From Tenacibaculum pacificus (GTDB taxonomy: Bacteria > Bacteroidota > Bacteroidia > Flavobacteriales > Flavobacteriaceae), in NCBI RefSeq assembly GCF_027941775.1, contig NZ_CP115917.1:540001-604000 (forward strand): a stretch of DNA of 64,000 bases, written 5' to 3'. The position numbers were made by a program, and so were the translations under genes. The notes beneath the pieces were generated by a model. That model was not told the DNA's origin. It did not search any database and saw only the letters and a list, made by a program, of their open reading frames with translations. Each line of letters starts with the position of its first letter. The stretch's first letter is position 1. Shown here one piece after another: positions 39,357 to 49,643 of the stretch.

Positions 39357-40493
39357 ATGAAAAATAAAATTTGGCTTTCTTCTCCACATATGGGAGGTTC
39401 AGAACAAAAATACGTGCAAGAAGCATTTGATACGAATTGGATAGCACCACTTGGACCAAATGTAAACGGATTTGAAAAAGATTTAGAAAATTATATCGGC
39501 GAAAAGTCAAATGTTGCTTGTTTAGTTTCAGGAACATCAGCAATACATTTAGCTTTAATATTATCAGAAGTTGGTTTAAATGATGACGTTATTTGTCAGA
39601 GTATGACTTTTTCAGCATCGGCAAATCCGATTAAATATCAAGGTGCAAACCCTGTTTTTATCGATAGTGAAAAAGATACTTGGAATATGTGTCCGATAGC
39701 CTTAGAAGAAGCTATTGAAAAAGGAATATCAAAAGGAAAAAAACCTAAAGCTATTATTGTAGTTCATTTATATGGAATGCCTGCAAAAATGGATGAAATT
39801 TTAGCAATTTCAAAAAAATATGATATTTCTTTAATTGAAGATGCCGCCGAAGCATTAGGTGCTACTTACAAAGGGCAGAAATGTGGAACTTTTGGCGATT
39901 TTGGAATATTATCATTTAATGGAAATAAAATTATTACCACATCAGGCGGAGGTGCTTTAGTTTGTAAATCTGAAAAAGATAAACAAAAAGCCATTTTTTT
40001 AGCAACACAAGCAAGAGATGATGCACCACATTATCAACATTCAGAAGTAGGGTATAACTACAGAATGAGTAACGTTGTTGCGGGTATTGGTAGAGGACAA
40101 ATGGAAGTTTTAGATAAACACATTGGTTATCGAAGAGCTAACAATGAATTTTATCAAGAGTTATTTAAAGATGTTGATGGCATAACTGTATTTAAAGAAC
40201 CAACCAAAGATTATTATTCAAATCATTGGTTAAGTGCTATTATTGTTGATGAAAATATCACAGGATTTTCTAGAGAAGATTTGAGATTAAGTTTATTAGA
40301 AGACAATATAGAATCTCGCCCTTTATGGAAGCCAATGCATTTGCAACCAGTTTTTGAAAGTACTGATTATTATGGAACTGATGTATCTGAAAAATTATTT
40401 AATGATGGATTATGTTTGCCTTCAGGTTCAAATTTAACAGCTGATGATAGAAACAGAATTCAAGAAGCTGTACATAAATTATTGAAAAAATAA
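39357..40493 (+). CDS. DegT/DnrJ/EryC1-type sugar aminotransferase (PglE-like)
   Basis: A 378-residue PLP enzyme that aminates a UDP-4-keto sugar. It begins KIWLSSPHMGGSEQKYVQEA, has VSGTSAIHLAL for cofactor binding, EDAAEALGATYKGQKCGTFG, and the PLP lysine in ILSFNGNKIITTSGGGALV near residue 186. The YNYRMSNVVAGIG block is typical. With the CapD-type dehydratase at 53163, the GNAT and the PglC-like transferase it would complete a UDP-diNAc-bacillosamine-like route. It ends before a terminator. Confidence 0.92.
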   Translation: MKNKIWLSSPHMGGSEQKYVQEAFDTNWIAPLGPNVNGFEKDLENYIGEKSNVACLVSGTSAIHLALILSEVGLNDDVICQSMTFSASANPIKYQGANPVFIDSEKDTWNMCPIALEEAIEKGISKGKKPKAIIVVHLYGMPAKMDEILAISKKYDISLIEDAAEALGATYKGQKCGTFGDFGILSFNGNKIITTSGGGALVCKSEKDKQKAIFLATQARDDAPHYQHSEVGYNYRMSNVVAGIGRGQMEVLDKHIGYRRANNEFYQELFKDVDGITVFKEPTKDYYSNHWLSAIIVDENITGFSREDLRLSLLEDNIESRPLWKPMHLQPVFESTDYYGTDVSEKLFNDGLCLPSGSNLTADDRNRIQEAVHKLLKK

Positions 40494-40524
40494 TTACTAA
40501 AAAAGATTTAATAATAAAGTATAT

Positions 40525-40562
40525 AAAAAATAAGCTCAAGGTAATTCTTGAGCTTATTTTTT
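40525..40562 (+). terminator. Intrinsic terminator between the PglE-like gene and rmlA
   Basis: AATAAGCTCAAG pairs with CTTGAGCTTATT around GTAATT, followed by a T-run. It ends the long polysaccharide operon. Confidence 0.88.
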
Positions 40563-40590
40563 ATAAATTAGACGATATTATCATAAAAAA

Positions 40591-41469
40591 ATGAAAGGCA
40601 TTATTTTAGCAGGCGGATCAGGAACACGCTTATATCCGATTACAAAAGGAGTATCAAAACAATTACTTCCTGTGTACGATAAACCGATGATTTATTATCC
40701 GTTATCAGTTTTGATGCTTGCAGGTATCAAAGAAATTCTTATTATTTCAACACCTAATGATTTACCTAATTTTGAAAAATTATTAGGCGATGGAACTGAT
40801 TTAGGAATAACGTTAACTTATGCCGAACAACCATCTCCAGATGGATTAGCACAAGCTTTTATCATTGGAGAAAAATTTATAGGAAATGATGATGTTTCCT
40901 TAATTTTAGGCGATAATATTTTTTACGGTCACGGATTGCCAGAAATGTTATCATCTGCAATTAATAATGTTCAAAATGATAAAAAAGCAACTATTTTCGG
41001 CTATTATGTAAAAGATGCAAAACGTTACGGAGTCGTTGATTTTGATGATAATGGAAACGCAATATCAATTATTGAAAAACCTGAAAATCCGAAGTCAAAT
41101 TATGCAGTTGTTGGATTGTATTTTTATCCGAATAATGTTATCAAAATAGCAAAAAAAGTAGTTCCTTCAGAAAGAGGAGAGTTAGAAATTACGTCTGTAA
41201 ATCAACAGTATTTAAAAGATAAACAACTAAAAGTTCAACTTATGGGACGTGGTTTTGCTTGGCTCGATACAGGTACACACGATTCATTATTAGAGGCAAG
41301 TCAATTTATTGAAACCATCGAAAAAAGACAAGGTTTAAAAGTAGCTTGTTTGGAAGAAATCGCTTTATATATGGGCTATATTTCTAAAGAAAAAGTACGT
41401 GAATTAGCTGAACCGTTAAAAAAGAATGGCTACGGACAATATTTATTAAACTTAGTAAAAGAAGCCTAA
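40591..41469 (+). CDS. rmlA: Glucose-1-phosphate thymidylyltransferase
   Basis: The enzyme makes dTDP-glucose. The 292-residue protein starts [20 protein letters not shown] with the nucleotidyl-transfer loop, then [29 protein letters not shown] and [17 protein letters not shown]. It is followed directly by rmlC. A terminator just upstream suggests the rml genes have their own promoter. Confidence 0.97.
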   Translation: MKGIILAGGSGTRLYPITKGVSKQLLPVYDKPMIYYPLSVLMLAGIKEILIISTPNDLPNFEKLLGDGTDLGITLTYAEQPSPDGLAQAFIIGEKFIGNDDVSLILGDNIFYGHGLPEMLSSAINNVQNDKKATIFGYYVKDAKRYGVVDFDDNGNAISIIEKPENPKSNYAVVGLYFYPNNVIKIAKKVVPSERGELEITSVNQQYLKDKQLKVQLMGRGFAWLDTGTHDSLLEASQFIETIEKRQGLKVACLEEIALYMGYISKEKVRELAEPLKKNGYGQYLLNLVKEA

Positions 41470-42030
41470 ATGAAGTTTATTAAAACAGTAATTGCTGATG
41501 TGGTTATTATTGAACCAACTATTTTTAAAGATGAAAGAGGTTATTTTTATGAATCGTTTAGTCAAGAAAAATTTGATGCCAATATAGGAGAAAATATAGA
41601 AACGACTAATTTTATTCAAGATAACGAATCAAAATCTACTTTTGGAGTTTTAAGAGGTTTGCATTTTCAAAAACCACCCTTTGCACAAGCAAAATTAGTG
41701 CGATGCAATAAAGGAAAAGTTTTAGATGTTGTAGTCGATTTAAGAAAAAAATCAGCTACTTACGGTAAACACATTAGTGTTTTTTTATCCGAAGAAAATA
41801 AAAAACAATTATTTGTTCCAAGAGGTTTTGCGCATGGTTTTGTGGTTTTATCCGAAGAAGCTATTTTTTCGTATAAAGTAGATAATAAATACGCTCCTTC
41901 GCATGAAGATGGTATTTTATGGAACGATAAAACATTTAATATCGATTGGAATATTGAGCAAGAAAAAATAATTTTATCAGCAAAAGATGAAATTTTAGGA
42001 ACATTTGAAAACTTTGATTCTCCTTTTTAA
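41470..42030 (+). CDS. rmlC: dTDP-4-dehydrorhamnose 3,5-epimerase
   Basis: A 186-residue cupin epimerase. FKDERGYFYESFSQ, VLRGLHFQKPPFAQAKLVRC with the catalytic His, VVDLRKKSATYGK, and FVPRGFAHGFVVLSEEA are all typical. It starts one base after the rmlA stop. Confidence 0.96.
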   Translation: MKFIKTVIADVVIIEPTIFKDERGYFYESFSQEKFDANIGENIETTNFIQDNESKSTFGVLRGLHFQKPPFAQAKLVRCNKGKVLDVVVDLRKKSATYGKHISVFLSEENKKQLFVPRGFAHGFVVLSEEAIFSYKVDNKYAPSHEDGILWNDKTFNIDWNIEQEKIILSAKDEILGTFENFDSPF

Positions 42031-42084
42031 TTAAATACTTTAAGAATTGTAAATTTGAAATCTATCTAATAAACAATTCTTTTA

Positions 42085-43218
42085 ATGAAAAGTATTTTAA
42101 TTACAGGCGGTGCAGGATTTATTGGTTCACGTGTTGTTCGGTTATTTTCGAATAAATATCCAACATATCAAATTATTAATTTAGATGCTTTAACCTATGC
42201 AGGAAATCTAGGTAATTTAACAGATGTTGAAGATAATTTAAATTACACTTTTATAAAAGGAGATATTTGTGATGAAGTTTTAGTTAAAAGTATTTTTGAA
42301 GATTATAATATAGATGCTGTAATTCATTTGGCTGCGGAATCGCATGTTGACCGTTCTATTTCAGACCCATTTTCGTTTGTTAAAACAAATGTTTTTGGAA
42401 CTTTAAACCTGTTAGAAAATGCCAAAAATAGCTGGAAAAATAATTTTGAAGACAAATTATTTTATCATATTTCTACAGATGAGGTTTACGGAAGTTTAAA
42501 AGAAATAGGTTTTTTTACTGAAAAAACAGCTTACGATCCTCATTCGCCTTATTCTGCATCAAAAGCATCATCTGATCATTTTGTAAGAGCTTTTCATGAT
42601 ACTTATGGTTTGCCAATTGTAATTTCTAATTGTTCTAATAATTATGGACCAAATCAATTTCCAGAGAAGTTAATTCCTCTTTTTATCGATAACATCATCA
42701 ATAAAAAAATATTACCTGTTTACGGAAAAGGCGAAAATATTAGAGATTGGTTATATGTAGAAGATCATGCAATGGCAATTGATGTGATTTTTCATCAAGG
42801 AAAAACAGGTCAAACTTATAATATTGGTGGCGATAATGAATGGAAAAATATTGATTTAATTAAGCTATTAATTAAAGAAGTAGATATTGCACTGCAAAAT
42901 GAAATAGGTACTTCTGATTATTTAATTACATACGTTACTGATAGGGCAGGACATGATTATCGATATGCTATTGATTCATCAAAACTTAAAAATGACTTAG
43001 GTTGGAAGCCTTCTTTACAATTTGAAGAAGGTATTCAAAAAACAATTCAATGGTATTTGCATAATCAAGAATGGTTAGGAAACATAGCAAAAAAAGAAGT
43101 TGTAATTTTATTTGAAGCAATTTCCCGCTTTCCGCACTCGCTTTTTTTTGAAGAAAAATCAAAAAAAGAGCTCAAACAAATGCTTCAATCGGGGCTAGAG
43201 ATTTTTACTTTATTTTAA
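42085..43218 (+). CDS. rmlB: dTDP-glucose 4,6-dehydratase with a repeat-derived C-terminus
   Basis: An extended SDR of 377 residues. ITGGAGFIGSRVVRLF binds NAD, HLAAESHVDRSI and YHISTDEVYGSL carry catalytic Thr-Asp-Glu, and SPYSASKASSDHFVRA carries Tyr-x-x-x-Lys. The family part ends around WYLHNQEWLGNI. The last roughly 40 residues, including AISRFPHSLFFEEKSKKELK and QMLQSGLEIF, are not family sequence: they translate the REP-like element at 43114-43197. So the element has replaced the native tail. No rmlD follows. Confidence 0.95.
   Translation: MKSILITGGAGFIGSRVVRLFSNKYPTYQIINLDALTYAGNLGNLTDVEDNLNYTFIKGDICDEVLVKSIFEDYNIDAVIHLAAESHVDRSISDPFSFVKTNVFGTLNLLENAKNSWKNNFEDKLFYHISTDEVYGSLKEIGFFTEKTAYDPHSPYSASKASSDHFVRAFHDTYGLPIVISNCSNNYGPNQFPEKLIPLFIDNIINKKILPVYGKGENIRDWLYVEDHAMAIDVIFHQGKTGQTYNIGGDNEWKNIDLIKLLIKEVDIALQNEIGTSDYLITYVTDRAGHDYRYAIDSSKLKNDLGWKPSLQFEEGIQKTIQWYLHNQEWLGNIAKKEVVILFEAISRFPHSLFFEEKSKKELKQMLQSGLEIFTLF
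43114..43197 (-). repeat. REP-like element, copy 2 (inside the rmlB 3' end)
   Basis: The sequence GAAGCAATTTCCCGCTTTCC through GCTTCAATCGGGGCTA is the reverse complement of the element at 1405-1492, with the ends conserved and the central A/T stretch varying in length. It lies in frame at the end of rmlB and supplies its last codons. The orientation is given relative to copy 1. Confidence 0.78.
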
Positions 43219-43235
43219 AAACTAGACAAAACAAT

Positions 43236-43270
43236 AAAAAAAGCGCACATTTTAAATGTGCGCTTTTTTA
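43236..43270 (+). terminator. Bidirectional terminator between rmlB and the LysM gene
   Basis: AAAAAAAGCGCACATTT and AAATGTGCGCTTTTTT form a near-perfect palindrome with A and T runs on both sides, placed between convergent genes. Confidence 0.9.
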
Positions 43271-43298
43271 TGTAACTTAATTACATAATGTAAATTGT

Positions 43299-45143
43299 TT
43301 ATTTCAGTCTAGTTAAGCTAAGATCTTTATTATATTTTACAATAAATAAACCTTTATTACTCATACTTCCTGAGCTTTTCTGATAATCAAATTTGTTTTC
43401 TAAACGAAGAGATACTCCTTTATTAAAAGTATCTAATAGTTCATTTCCTGATGCTAATCTCATTAAAACATCATAAGTAATATCAAAACCTTTAATAGCG
43501 TAATCTGAAGGAATTGTATTGTTTTTTTTGTAATATTTTTTATTGAAAGTTATTACATCTTTTGAAGATTCATCAGTAAAAGCATCTGATACATATGTAA
43601 AATCAACACTTGCTAATTTATTATTTTCTATTTTATCGTACGATTTATGTTTTTCTACGGCAAAAACACGCACTTTTACATTATCAGGAATACCAATCAT
43701 ACTATTTAAAACATCAGCAATAGCTACATTATCGTTTGATGTTATAATCACCCAGTTATCTTTTTTAGGAGTCATTTTACTAGTAAATAATGATCTTTTA
43801 ATATATCCTTTTGTAGGTTTTAGAACATGTATTTTTTTAATAGAATCATGACTTTTTAATTGAGGTACAATTTTATATATTTTACTATTAGAATCATGTT
43901 CTCCATCACCTACTACAAAAATTTGTTGCCCATTATAAGTTTCTTTTAAATGAGAAATTAAATAATCAGTATAGTTCTTTTTATCAGGAGCAGTTTTAAT
44001 TAGTTTAGTTGCTGAAAATTTGTCTTGGCTACTAGAAAAGTGAGGGAATATTACAGGAACATTAATTTTACGCGCAATAACTTCTGCTTTATCTGAATAA
44101 AAAGGACCAATAACAACATCAGTATCTTTTAATTTCTCTTCAGCTAATATTGAAGTAATATTTTTACCTCTATTTCCGGTATCAAAAAGATTTACATTTA
44201 TATTGATACCTTGTTTTTTTATCGAATCGATAGCTATTTCTGAACCTAAATAAAAGTCAGTAACCATATTTGCTAATTTAGCCGAGCTATTTTTTTCTTT
44301 ACTGAAAATATCAACAGCATTAGCTTCAGTGTATTCTTTTGCTTTAAAAGGAAGTAAAATAGATAAGTTAATACTTGTGTTTTCCTCAATATGATCTTTA
44401 TAAAAAGAATAGTTTTCATTTGGATTTACATCTCCAATTGATTTTATTTTTAATAACTGACCAACTGATAATTGATTGTTCGCTATTTCGGCATATTCAG
44501 GATTTAAACGAACTAATTCTTCTTTTGAAATATTATAAAACCGAGTTAAACTATAAACGGTTTCTTTACTTTTTACGGTGTGAGTTAAAAACTGTTCTAA
44601 AACTTCTTTTCTGTCAATTGTTATTGATTTTTCAATAGCATTTACATTTAAAACTTCTCCAACATTTAGAATATTCTTTTGAATACCTGGATAGTTAGGA
44701 TTCCATTTTATTAAGTCATTCTTAGAAACATTGTATTCTTTTGTAATTCGATATACTGTTTCACCTGCTTTTACTGTATGAGTTTTATACTCATAAATGG
44801 TTTGTTTAAAAACAGTTTTAATACTGTCAATAGCAACAGGGTTTTCTGAAATTTTATCTTCAGATTTATCGGTAATAACCTCTTTTTCTTTGGCTATATT
44901 AGATGAAGAAGTTCCTTTTTTTGTTTCCGTATTTGGAATTACAATTACTGTATTTGCACTTGGTCGTCTGCCAACATCAGGATTTAAACGTAATAAATCC
45001 CTAGTCTTTATATTCAATCGGTTTGCAATGTCTCGCATTGTTTCTCCTTTTTGAACTTTATAAGAGATATACCTTTTCTGCTGACCGCAAGAAACGGTGA
45101 ATGTTAAAATGCAAATTAAAAGTAAAAATTGTAACTTCTTCAT
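43299..45143 (-). CDS. LysM-repeat lipoprotein with periplasmic binding-protein-like domain
   Basis: A 614-residue lipoprotein with the lipobox LTFTVSC near residue 19. Three LysM repeats follow: YISYKVQKGETMRDIANRLN, then THTVKAGETVYRITKEYNVS near 118, then THTVKSKETVYSLTRFYNIS near 188, which should bind peptidoglycan. From about 255 on the sequence (LSILLPFKAKE, DVVIGPFYSDKAEVIARKIN) resembles the ABC-transporter amino-acid substrate-binding fold. It follows guaA by 25 bases, as I recall in other flavobacteria. The ligand is unknown. Confidence 0.86.
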   Translation of the reverse strand: MKKLQFLLLICILTFTVSCGQQKRYISYKVQKGETMRDIANRLNIKTRDLLRLNPDVGRRPSANTVIVIPNTETKKGTSSSNIAKEKEVITDKSEDKISENPVAIDSIKTVFKQTIYEYKTHTVKAGETVYRITKEYNVSKNDLIKWNPNYPGIQKNILNVGEVLNVNAIEKSITIDRKEVLEQFLTHTVKSKETVYSLTRFYNISKEELVRLNPEYAEIANNQLSVGQLLKIKSIGDVNPNENYSFYKDHIEENTSINLSILLPFKAKEYTEANAVDIFSKEKNSSAKLANMVTDFYLGSEIAIDSIKKQGININVNLFDTGNRGKNITSILAEEKLKDTDVVIGPFYSDKAEVIARKINVPVIFPHFSSSQDKFSATKLIKTAPDKKNYTDYLISHLKETYNGQQIFVVGDGEHDSNSKIYKIVPQLKSHDSIKKIHVLKPTKGYIKRSLFTSKMTPKKDNWVIITSNDNVAIADVLNSMIGIPDNVKVRVFAVEKHKSYDKIENNKLASVDFTYVSDAFTDESSKDVITFNKKYYKKNNTIPSDYAIKGFDITYDVLMRLASGNELLDTFNKGVSLRLENKFDYQKSSGSMSNKGLFIVKYNKDLSLTRLK

Positions 45144-45168
45144 CTAGTAGCTTTTTAGTGTAAGGAAT

Positions 45169-46704
45169 TTATTCCCATTCAATTGTAGCAGGTGGTTTAG
45201 AGCTTATGTCGTAAACAACTCTGTTAACACCTTTTACGTTATTTATTATTTTGTTTGATATTTTTTGTAAAAACTCATAAGGTAAATTTACCCAATCAGC
45301 AGTCATACCATCAGTACTTTCAACGGCACGTAAAGCAACTACTTTTTCATAAGTTCTTTCATCACCCATAACTCCAACAGAGTTTACTGGTAATAAAATT
45401 GCTCCGGCTTGCCATACTTTGTCGTATAAACCATCTTCTTTTAATCCGTTGATAAAAACAGCATCTACTTCTTGTAAAATACGTACTTTTTCTTCAGTAA
45501 TATCACCTAAAATACGAATAGCTAATCCAGGACCAGGAAAAGGGTGACGACCTAATAAGTCTTTATCAATTCCCATAGAAGCTCCTACACGACGAACTTC
45601 GTCTTTAAAGATCATTCTTAAAGGTTCAACTATTTTTAACTTCATAAAGTCAGGTAAACCACCTACATTATGATGACTTTTAATAGTTGCTGATGGACCT
45701 CCGTTTACAGAAACAGATTCAATTACATCAGGGTAAATAGTTCCTTGAGCTAACCATTTTGCATTTTCAATTTGATTTGCTTCAGCATCAAAAACATCAA
45801 TAAAAGCTTTACCAATAGCCTTACGTTTTTCTTCAGGATCACTTAATCCTTCAAGTTCTTTCATAAAACGTGCCGAAGCATCAACTCCTTTTACGTTTAA
45901 GCCCATTCCTTCGTATTGCTTTAATACATCGGTATATTCATTTTTACGTAATAAACCATTGTTAACAAAAATACAGTGTAAGTTTGCTCCAATTGCTTTG
46001 TGTAATAATACAGCTGCTACGGTAGAATCTACGCCTCCAGACAATCCTAAAACTACTTTGTCGTTTCCAACTTTTGCTTTTATACCAGCAACTGTTTCAT
46101 CAACAAAAGAATCAGGAGTCCAAGTTTGAGCTACATCAGCGATGTCAACTAAAAAGTTTTGTAATAATTGTTTACCATCTGTAGAATGATATACTTCTGG
46201 GTGAAACTGAATTGCGTATGTTGATTCTCCTTCAATTTTATAAGCAGCATTTTCTACATCGTTTGTGCTTGCTAATAAAGTTCCGTTTGTTGGTAAATTT
46301 TTAATAGTATCTGAATGACTCATCCAAACTTGACTTCCTATTGAAATTCCTTTAAGAAAAGCTTCTCCTTCTTTTACAAAAGATAAATTAGCTCTACCAT
46401 ATTCTCTTGTATTTGAAGGTGCTACTAATCCACCAGAAAAGTGAGCTAAGTATTGCGCTCCATAACAAACAGCTAATACAGGTTTTTTACCTCTAATTTC
46501 TGCTAAATCTGGATGTAAAACCGCTTCTGAACGAACAGAGTTTGGGCTACCAGAAAGAATTACAGCTTTAAAGTCGTTTAAATTTGTTGGAATTTTGTTA
46601 TACGGATGAATTTCACAGTAAATGTTCAATTCTCTCACTCGGCGTGCAATAAGTTGTGTGTATTGCGATCCGAAATCTAAAATAAGTACGTTGTGTTGTT
46701 GCAT
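45169..46704 (-). CDS. guaA: GMP synthase (glutamine-hydrolysing)
   Basis: The enzyme converts XMP to GMP. The 511-residue protein has an N-terminal glutamine amidotransferase domain ([20 protein letters not shown]; nucleophile Cys in [15 protein letters not shown]; His-Glu in IQFHPEVYH). The ATP-pyrophosphatase P-loop is [16 protein letters not shown], and the C-terminal dimerisation domain ends PPATIEWE. I place the start at ATG 46704 ([12 protein letters not shown]) rather than an in-frame TTG two codons upstream. Confidence 0.97.
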   Translation of the reverse strand: MQQHNVLILDFGSQYTQLIARRVRELNIYCEIHPYNKIPTNLNDFKAVILSGSPNSVRSEAVLHPDLAEIRGKKPVLAVCYGAQYLAHFSGGLVAPSNTREYGRANLSFVKEGEAFLKGISIGSQVWMSHSDTIKNLPTNGTLLASTNDVENAAYKIEGESTYAIQFHPEVYHSTDGKQLLQNFLVDIADVAQTWTPDSFVDETVAGIKAKVGNDKVVLGLSGGVDSTVAAVLLHKAIGANLHCIFVNNGLLRKNEYTDVLKQYEGMGLNVKGVDASARFMKELEGLSDPEEKRKAIGKAFIDVFDAEANQIENAKWLAQGTIYPDVIESVSVNGGPSATIKSHHNVGGLPDFMKLKIVEPLRMIFKDEVRRVGASMGIDKDLLGRHPFPGPGLAIRILGDITEEKVRILQEVDAVFINGLKEDGLYDKVWQAGAILLPVNSVGVMGDERTYEKVVALRAVESTDGMTADWVNLPYEFLQKISNKIINNVKGVNRVVYDISSKPPATIEWE

Positions 46705-46707
46705 ACG

Positions 46708-46715
46708 CAAAAATA
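46708..46715 (-). promoter_or_regulatory. Putative -7 box directly before guaA
   Basis: On the minus strand TATTTTTG fits TAnnTTTG and ends only three bases before the guaA ATG, which would imply a leaderless or nearly leaderless transcript. No -33 TTG is clear, so chance is possible. Confidence 0.35.
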
Positions 46716-46766
46716 GTACTTAGGTTTCAGATTTTAAGTATTTGATTTTAGATTTTTTAAACTTTT

Positions 46767-47832
46767 TTAATGGCGATAAACAATTGCGTTTATATTCATT
46801 CCTGAACCTACAGAAGCAAGGATGATTACATCTCCTTTTTTTACTTCCTGATTTTCTATATTTCCTTTCAAAACCATATCTAATAAAGTAGGTACTGTTG
46901 CAACAGAACTGTTTCCTAATTCATGAATAGTCACGGGTGTTATTCCTTGAGGAACGGTTTTTTCAATGAAGTTTATAAAAACGTTTAATGATGGCATCAT
47001 CCATTTTTTCATTGGCTTGATGGATAAATATTTTTTTAACTTCGTCAATTTCAATACCACTTTTATCTAAAGCAGTTTTCATTGCTTCGGGCACATTTTT
47101 TAAGGCAAATTCATAAATTTTACGTCCGTGCATTTTTAAATAACGAACATCTTTATCTAAATTCGGATTAAAAGAGCTTCCAAAAAATAAAAAATAAGCT
47201 TCTTCTTTGGTATATGTTTGCGTAGCATGACTTAAAATTCCGTTATTACTTCCTTCTTTTTTTTCTAAAATACAAGCTCCAGCACCATCACTATAAATCA
47301 TAGAGTCACGATCATACTCATCAACAACTCTTGATAATGTTTCACTACCAATAATTAAACATTTTTTGGCGATACCTGCTTTAATAAATGCTTGTGCCTG
47401 AATAACACCTTCAACCCAACCAGGACATCCGAATAAAAGATCGTAAGCAACACAATTCGGGTTCTCTATCTCTAATAAATGTTTTACACGACTCGCTAAA
47501 CTTGGTAACATATCACTTTGGATTGTACCTTTTTTGACATCACCAAAATTATGAGCAAATATTATATAATCTAAATTTTCAGGATTGATATTAGAATCTT
47601 CAATAGCTTTTTTAGCTGCTAAATAACCTAAATCAGAAGATGTATATTCATTCTTGGCATAACGACGCTCTTCAATACCTGTTATTGATTTAAATTTTTC
47701 AATAATAACAGCATTATTATTTTTAAAAGAAGTTCCATCAGCATTTAAAAATGAACTTTCTAAAAATTGATTATTTTCTTTTTTGATAGAAGGAATGTAT
47801 GAACCTGTTCCTGTAATTACTGCTGATGTCAT
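46767..47832 (-). pseudogene. 3-oxoacyl-ACP synthase III (KAS III) family protein, frame broken
   Basis: This is a thiolase-fold condensing enzyme. The catalytic Cys is in DLLFGCPGWVEGVIQAQ near residue 133. The catalytic His is in KIFIHQANEKMDDAI and Asn in HELGNSSVATVPTLLD. The first frame stops after KRFYKLH; removing one A (plus strand, about 46965) continues as EKTVPQGITPVTIHELG to the stop at 46767, giving about 354 residues. All catalytic residues are then in place, so the break is recent or an error. Its true substrate, whether fatty acid or a special lipid, is not known. Confidence 0.85.
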
Positions 47833-47987
47833 TATAATTTTTTTGATTAAGAATACAAGTAAAGCATTTAAAATTAGATTTAAGCTTTAATGAATGTTCT
47901 TTTTTAGATAATTGTAGATTTCTTAAAAAAATAGGGATATAATTAGTTATTATTAATACTAATCTTCTTTTTATTGTTGATATTTAA

Positions 47988-48470
47988 TTACAAGTAAGAA
48001 CTATCAAATGAAAAAGGTAACAAAGAAAGGAGGGAAGCTGTTTTTACAATTTTACCAATTTCTCCCATAAATAATACTTCTATCGGTTCTTTTTGATTTA
48101 TTTCATATTCCGATAATGTTTGTCTACAACCTCCACAAGGACCTACAGGTTTGTTTACCGTTAAGTTTTCCGAAGCAGCAGTAATTGCTAATTTTTTTAT
48201 TTTTATTCCAGGGAATTCCGAACTAACTTTCCAAACACCAACTCTTTCGGCACACATTCCTGATGGATAAGCAGCATTTTCTTGATTATTTCCTAAGATA
48301 ATTTCACCATTTTCTAATAAAAAAGCAGCACCAACTTTAAATTTTGAATATGGAGCATAAGCTTTTGTTCTTGCTTCAATAGCTTTATTCATTAATAGGG
48401 TGTCGTCTTGTGTTAATTCGGCTAGATTTTCATAAACGGTAACAGAAGTTTTTAATTCTAATTTTTCCAT
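47988..48470 (-). CDS. cdd: Cytidine deaminase
   Basis: A 160-residue zinc enzyme of pyrimidine salvage. APYSKFKVGAAFLLENGEII, the catalytic NNQENAAYPSGMCAERVGVW with zinc-binding Cys and catalytic Glu, and GPCGGCRQTLSEYE with the other two zinc cysteines are all present. It lies downstream of porV, an order I recall in flavobacteria. A terminator separates the two. Confidence 0.95.
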   Translation of the reverse strand: MEKLELKTSVTVYENLAELTQDDTLLMNKAIEARTKAYAPYSKFKVGAAFLLENGEIILGNNQENAAYPSGMCAERVGVWKVSSEFPGIKIKKLAITAASENLTVNKPVGPCGGCRQTLSEYEINQKEPIEVLFMGEIGKIVKTASLLSLLPFSFDSSYL

Positions 48471-48487
48471 AATAAATAGTTTTAGTC

Positions 48488-48519
48488 AAAAAAAGCAGCC
48501 TTTTAAAAGACTGCTTTTA
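48488..48519 (-). terminator. Intrinsic terminator after porV
   Basis: The palindrome AAAAGCAG(C)CTTTTAAAAG(A)CTGCTTTT has flanking A and T runs, between the porV stop and the cdd start. It reads in the minus direction. Confidence 0.8.
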
Positions 48520-48544
48520 TATTATGATATTAAAAAACTAAACT

Positions 48545-49643
48545 TTAATAATTGTCGTAAAGTTCACCTAAATCAAATGATAAAGAAAAGCGTAATGTGC
48601 TTTCTAAAGGATTATTAATTTCTGATGTATTTACTAAATATGATAAATCAATATTAAATGCTTTAGCTTTAAATCCTGTACCTAAGCTTAAAAATTGTCT
48701 TTGTCCTTTTTCTTTACTTTCATTGAAAATAACCAGCTCTAAGTGCAAATGCATTATTGTATAAATACTCAGTACCTAATGCCCAAGTTGTTTCTTGAAG
48801 CTCTTCACTAAAAGGTCTATCGCTTAAAGAAGTGAACATTCCATCGAACCAACCTCTAGTTGACCCTGGAGTTGAAGGAACTAATAATTTATTAAATTCT
48901 AAATTAAGTCCTAATATGTTTTTACTATCGATTATAAAATCAAAACCACCACCTAATTTAGCATTAGTAGGAATAAAATTTTCAGTTCCAGGAGTATACT
49001 CTACTTTAGGACCAATATTTGTAATATTAAAACCTAAACGGTAACGACCATTAAAATTCCCATAATTTCTTTCATCTGATTGATAATAACCAGAAACATC
49101 AACAGCAAAAGTATTTATAGCACTAATACTATTGTCATCAACATCTAAGTTTGAATTGATGTACTTTAAGCCAATACCCATTGAAAATTTTTCACTTAAT
49201 TTCATTGAGTAAATACCTGTAATAGCAAATTCACTTGGATTTTTATAACCTAAATTAATAAGCTTATCATCATTACCTAGCTTATTAAGCTCAATTTTTC
49301 CAAGAGAAAAATATTTAACATCTACTCCCCAAGCTGCATTTTCTTTAAACCTATTAACATATGAAAGATTTCCAACAAATATATCATTAGTTAAATTACT
49401 TAACCAAGGCGTGTAATTTAAACCAACACTTACTTTATTTTTATTGAAAGCGGTTTTAGCAGGGTTATGAAAAATAGAAAAAGCATCTGAAGATGTTGCT
49501 ACACCTATATCGGCCATACCCCCAGCACGAGCATCAGTTGATATTAATAAAAACGGGGTTGCTGTTGTAATTTGCGTTTTAGTTTGCGCTTTAATTTGAA
49601 AGGATAGAAAAGCAATAGACAAAAAAAAGATTAATTTTTTTAA
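48545..49643 (-). pseudogene. porV: Type IX secretion outer-membrane protein PorV, frame broken near C-terminus
   Basis: PorV (LptO) is an outer-membrane barrel that shuttles type IX secretion cargo. ATPFLLISTDARAGGMADIG followed by ATSSDAFSIFHNPAK is diagnostic. The main frame stops after FALRAGYFQ. Removing one A/T near 48725-48729 continues with NESKEKGQRQFLSLGTGF and ends with SLSFDLGELYDNY, giving 365 residues. The N-terminus is also odd: the signal peptide reads (L)KKLIFFLSIAFLSFQIKAQ with TTA where ATG is expected, and the first usable TTG (49622) would cut it short. PorU is not adjacent. Confidence 0.87.

Noticed and set aside
43543..45054. Plus-strand open frames within the LysM lipoprotein gene
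   Set aside because: They are antisense to clear LysM repeats and a lipobox.
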